A stretch of 64,000 nucleotides of DNA. Source: an uncultured Flavobacteriaceae bacterium. GTDB lineage: Bacteria; Bacteroidota; Bacteroidia; Flavobacteriales; Flavobacteriaceae. The notes beneath the pieces are model-generated. The model did no database searches. It was not told the origin of the DNA and saw nothing but the letters and a program-made list of their open reading frames with translations. A program made the position numbers and the translations under genes. This document shows, piece after piece, positions 63,230-64,000 of the stretch (position 1 is the first letter of the stretch; each line of letters begins with the position of its first letter). The stretch covers positions 1,017,596 to 1,081,595 of the forward strand of contig CALTAJ010000002.1 in NCBI GenBank assembly GCA_943842245.1. Reading direction: 5' to 3'.

Positions 63230-64000
63230 CCTCGAAATTTAATTTCATTTTCTTCATGGTTTTTGGATGGCAATTTACTTTTGCCCAAACACTTCCGAAA
63301 ACAGTTTCTTTAGAAGAAGCACTAGTCTATGGAGAACAAAACAACAGAAATGTCCAAAAGGCAAGTATGGAAATCCAAAAAGCCTATAAAGATAAGTGGA
63401 GTACTATTGCCATTGGTCTTCCACAAATTAGTGCAAGCGCCAATTATCAAAATTTTATTGAATTACCCACTTCATTAATCCCTGCTCAATTTTTTGGAGG
63501 AAATGAAGGTGAATTTGCCGAAGTACAATTTGGAACTCCACAAACTATGGCCGCAGGAATCACTGTTGAGCAGTTGATTTTTGATGGATCCTATATTGTT
63601 GGTTTGGAAGCCTCAAAGATTTTTTTACTGATCTCTGAAAATATATTTGAAAAAACCTTACTCGAAATAAGAAAGAATATTGTTAACACCTATTCTTCTG
63701 TTTTATTGGCTGGTGAGAATATTCAATTTTTAGAAAAAAACAAAGAAAACCTCAGTAAAAATCTAAAAGAATTGACTCAGTTATTTAGAAATGGATTTGA
63801 AGAAGAAGAGAGTGTAGAACAACTTCGACTGACGTTGTCAAGCGTAGAAATACAATTACGATATGTTAAAAACTTAGAGCAAATTACTTTAAAAATGCTT
63901 AAACTATTAATGGGTTTTCCAACTGATTCTCCATTGCTTTTATCGGATACTTTAGAGAAATTAACTAATGAAAGTCTGTTTAAAATAGAAGTCTTAAAAG
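63226..64000 (+). CDS. TolC family outer-membrane efflux protein (cut by window edge)
   Basis: The frame is open from ATG 63226 to the window edge (258 codons). A signal peptide ends at FTFAQ (about residue 21). The next region, TVSLEEALVYGEQNNRNVQKA, is the typical first helix of the TolC repeat, followed by long coiled-coil stretches (KNKENLSKNLKELTQLF). The usual next genes in such operons are a membrane fusion protein and an inner-membrane pump, beyond the window. Confidence 0.88.
   Translation, partial: MTSKFNFIFFMVFGWQFTFAQTLPKTVSLEEALVYGEQNNRNVQKASMEIQKAYKDKWSTIAIGLPQISASANYQNFIELPTSLIPAQFFGGNEGEFAEVQFGTPQTMAAGITVEQLIFDGSYIVGLEASKIFLLISENIFEKTLLEIRKNIVNTYSSVLLAGENIQFLEKNKENLSKNLKELTQLFRNGFEEEESVEQLRLTLSSVEIQLRYVKNLEQITLKMLKLLMGFPTDSPLLLSDTLEKLTNESLFKIEVLK

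Noticed and set aside
1..64000. tRNA, rRNA, CRISPR, insertion sequence or prophage
   Set aside because: No cloverleaf with a GTTCRA loop, no spaced repeats, no transposase or integrase motif was seen on reading either strand; a tRNA scan could still find one I missed.

Overview
The window comes from an AT-rich genome of the phylum Bacteroidetes, most likely a marine, pigmented member of the Flavobacteriaceae. This rests on markers typical of that group: an IPExxxVDY protein beside acpP-fabF-rnc-pyk, a Bat (aerotolerance) operon, a complete SUF operon with DUF59 and DUF2480 genes, a CrtY-type lycopene cyclase, many short lipoprotein signals, and promoters of the Bacteroidetes type (TAnnTTTG -7 boxes, few Shine-Dalgarno sequences). 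I found no rRNA, tRNA, CRISPR array, insertion sequence or phage gene, and no stretch longer than about 200 bases without a gene. The genus cannot be decided from what I can see.

Layout. 1-4419: AddAB-type helicase-nuclease for double-strand-break repair (AddB cut by the window edge). 4515-9095: superoxide dismutase, then purine and nucleotide genes (purF-type, PfkB kinase, rnhA, purN). 9248-13394: acpP-fabF-rnc-IPExxxVDY-pyk. 13391-17880: dinB, an asparaginase lipoprotein, a small membrane protein, pheS and a CvpA protein. 17888-26844: the eight-gene bat operon (moxR, DUF58, a 542-residue membrane protein, batA-batE), read right to left. 26995-33932: housekeeping genes (aldo/keto reductase, SDR, hflX, lpxH, a Cys/Met PLP enzyme, ArsC-like, EamA, TruA-like). 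33946-43469: an exported M20 peptidase, an azurin, and an oxidative sugar-use region: a GMC dehydrogenase with Tat-type small subunit on the minus strand, then two TIM-barrel isomerases, an MFS transporter, a Gfo/Idh dehydrogenase and a DUF1080 (3-keto-glycoside hydrolase) gene on the plus strand. 43479-45513: yicC-gmk-nadD. 45522-53164: sufA-B-C-D-S-E-DUF59-DUF2480-glycosyltransferase. 53262-55848: two beta-propeller lipoproteins. 55921-59997: thiL, a ZIP transporter, lycopene cyclase and a polyprenyl diphosphate synthase. 60114-64000: a glycoside hydrolase family 3 enzyme, then a TetR regulator overlapping a TolC-type efflux gene that runs off the window.

Most notable points. (1) The sugar cluster at 38343-43469 carries three apparent single-base insertions in five neighbouring genes, while I noticed no such lesion elsewhere in the window: either a decaying pathway, local sequence error, or frameshift expression. 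(2) A terminator-like hairpin with a T8 tract lies inside the first 20 codons of rnc. (3) pfkB, pheS, thiL and nadD each have a -7-like box exactly four bases before the ATG, which predicts leaderless mRNAs. (4) A 12-base inverted repeat overlaps the promoter of the GH3 gene. (5) Several genes can only start at TTG, dinB most clearly.

How the genes may work together: the GMC dehydrogenase and its small subunit would oxidise a glycoside at C3 in the periplasm, possibly passing electrons to the nearby azurin. The DUF1080 protein would split the 3-keto product, the MFS protein would import it, and the Gfo/Idh enzyme and isomerases would process it. This pathway is inferred from family knowledge and gene neighbourhood and is not shown directly by the sequence.
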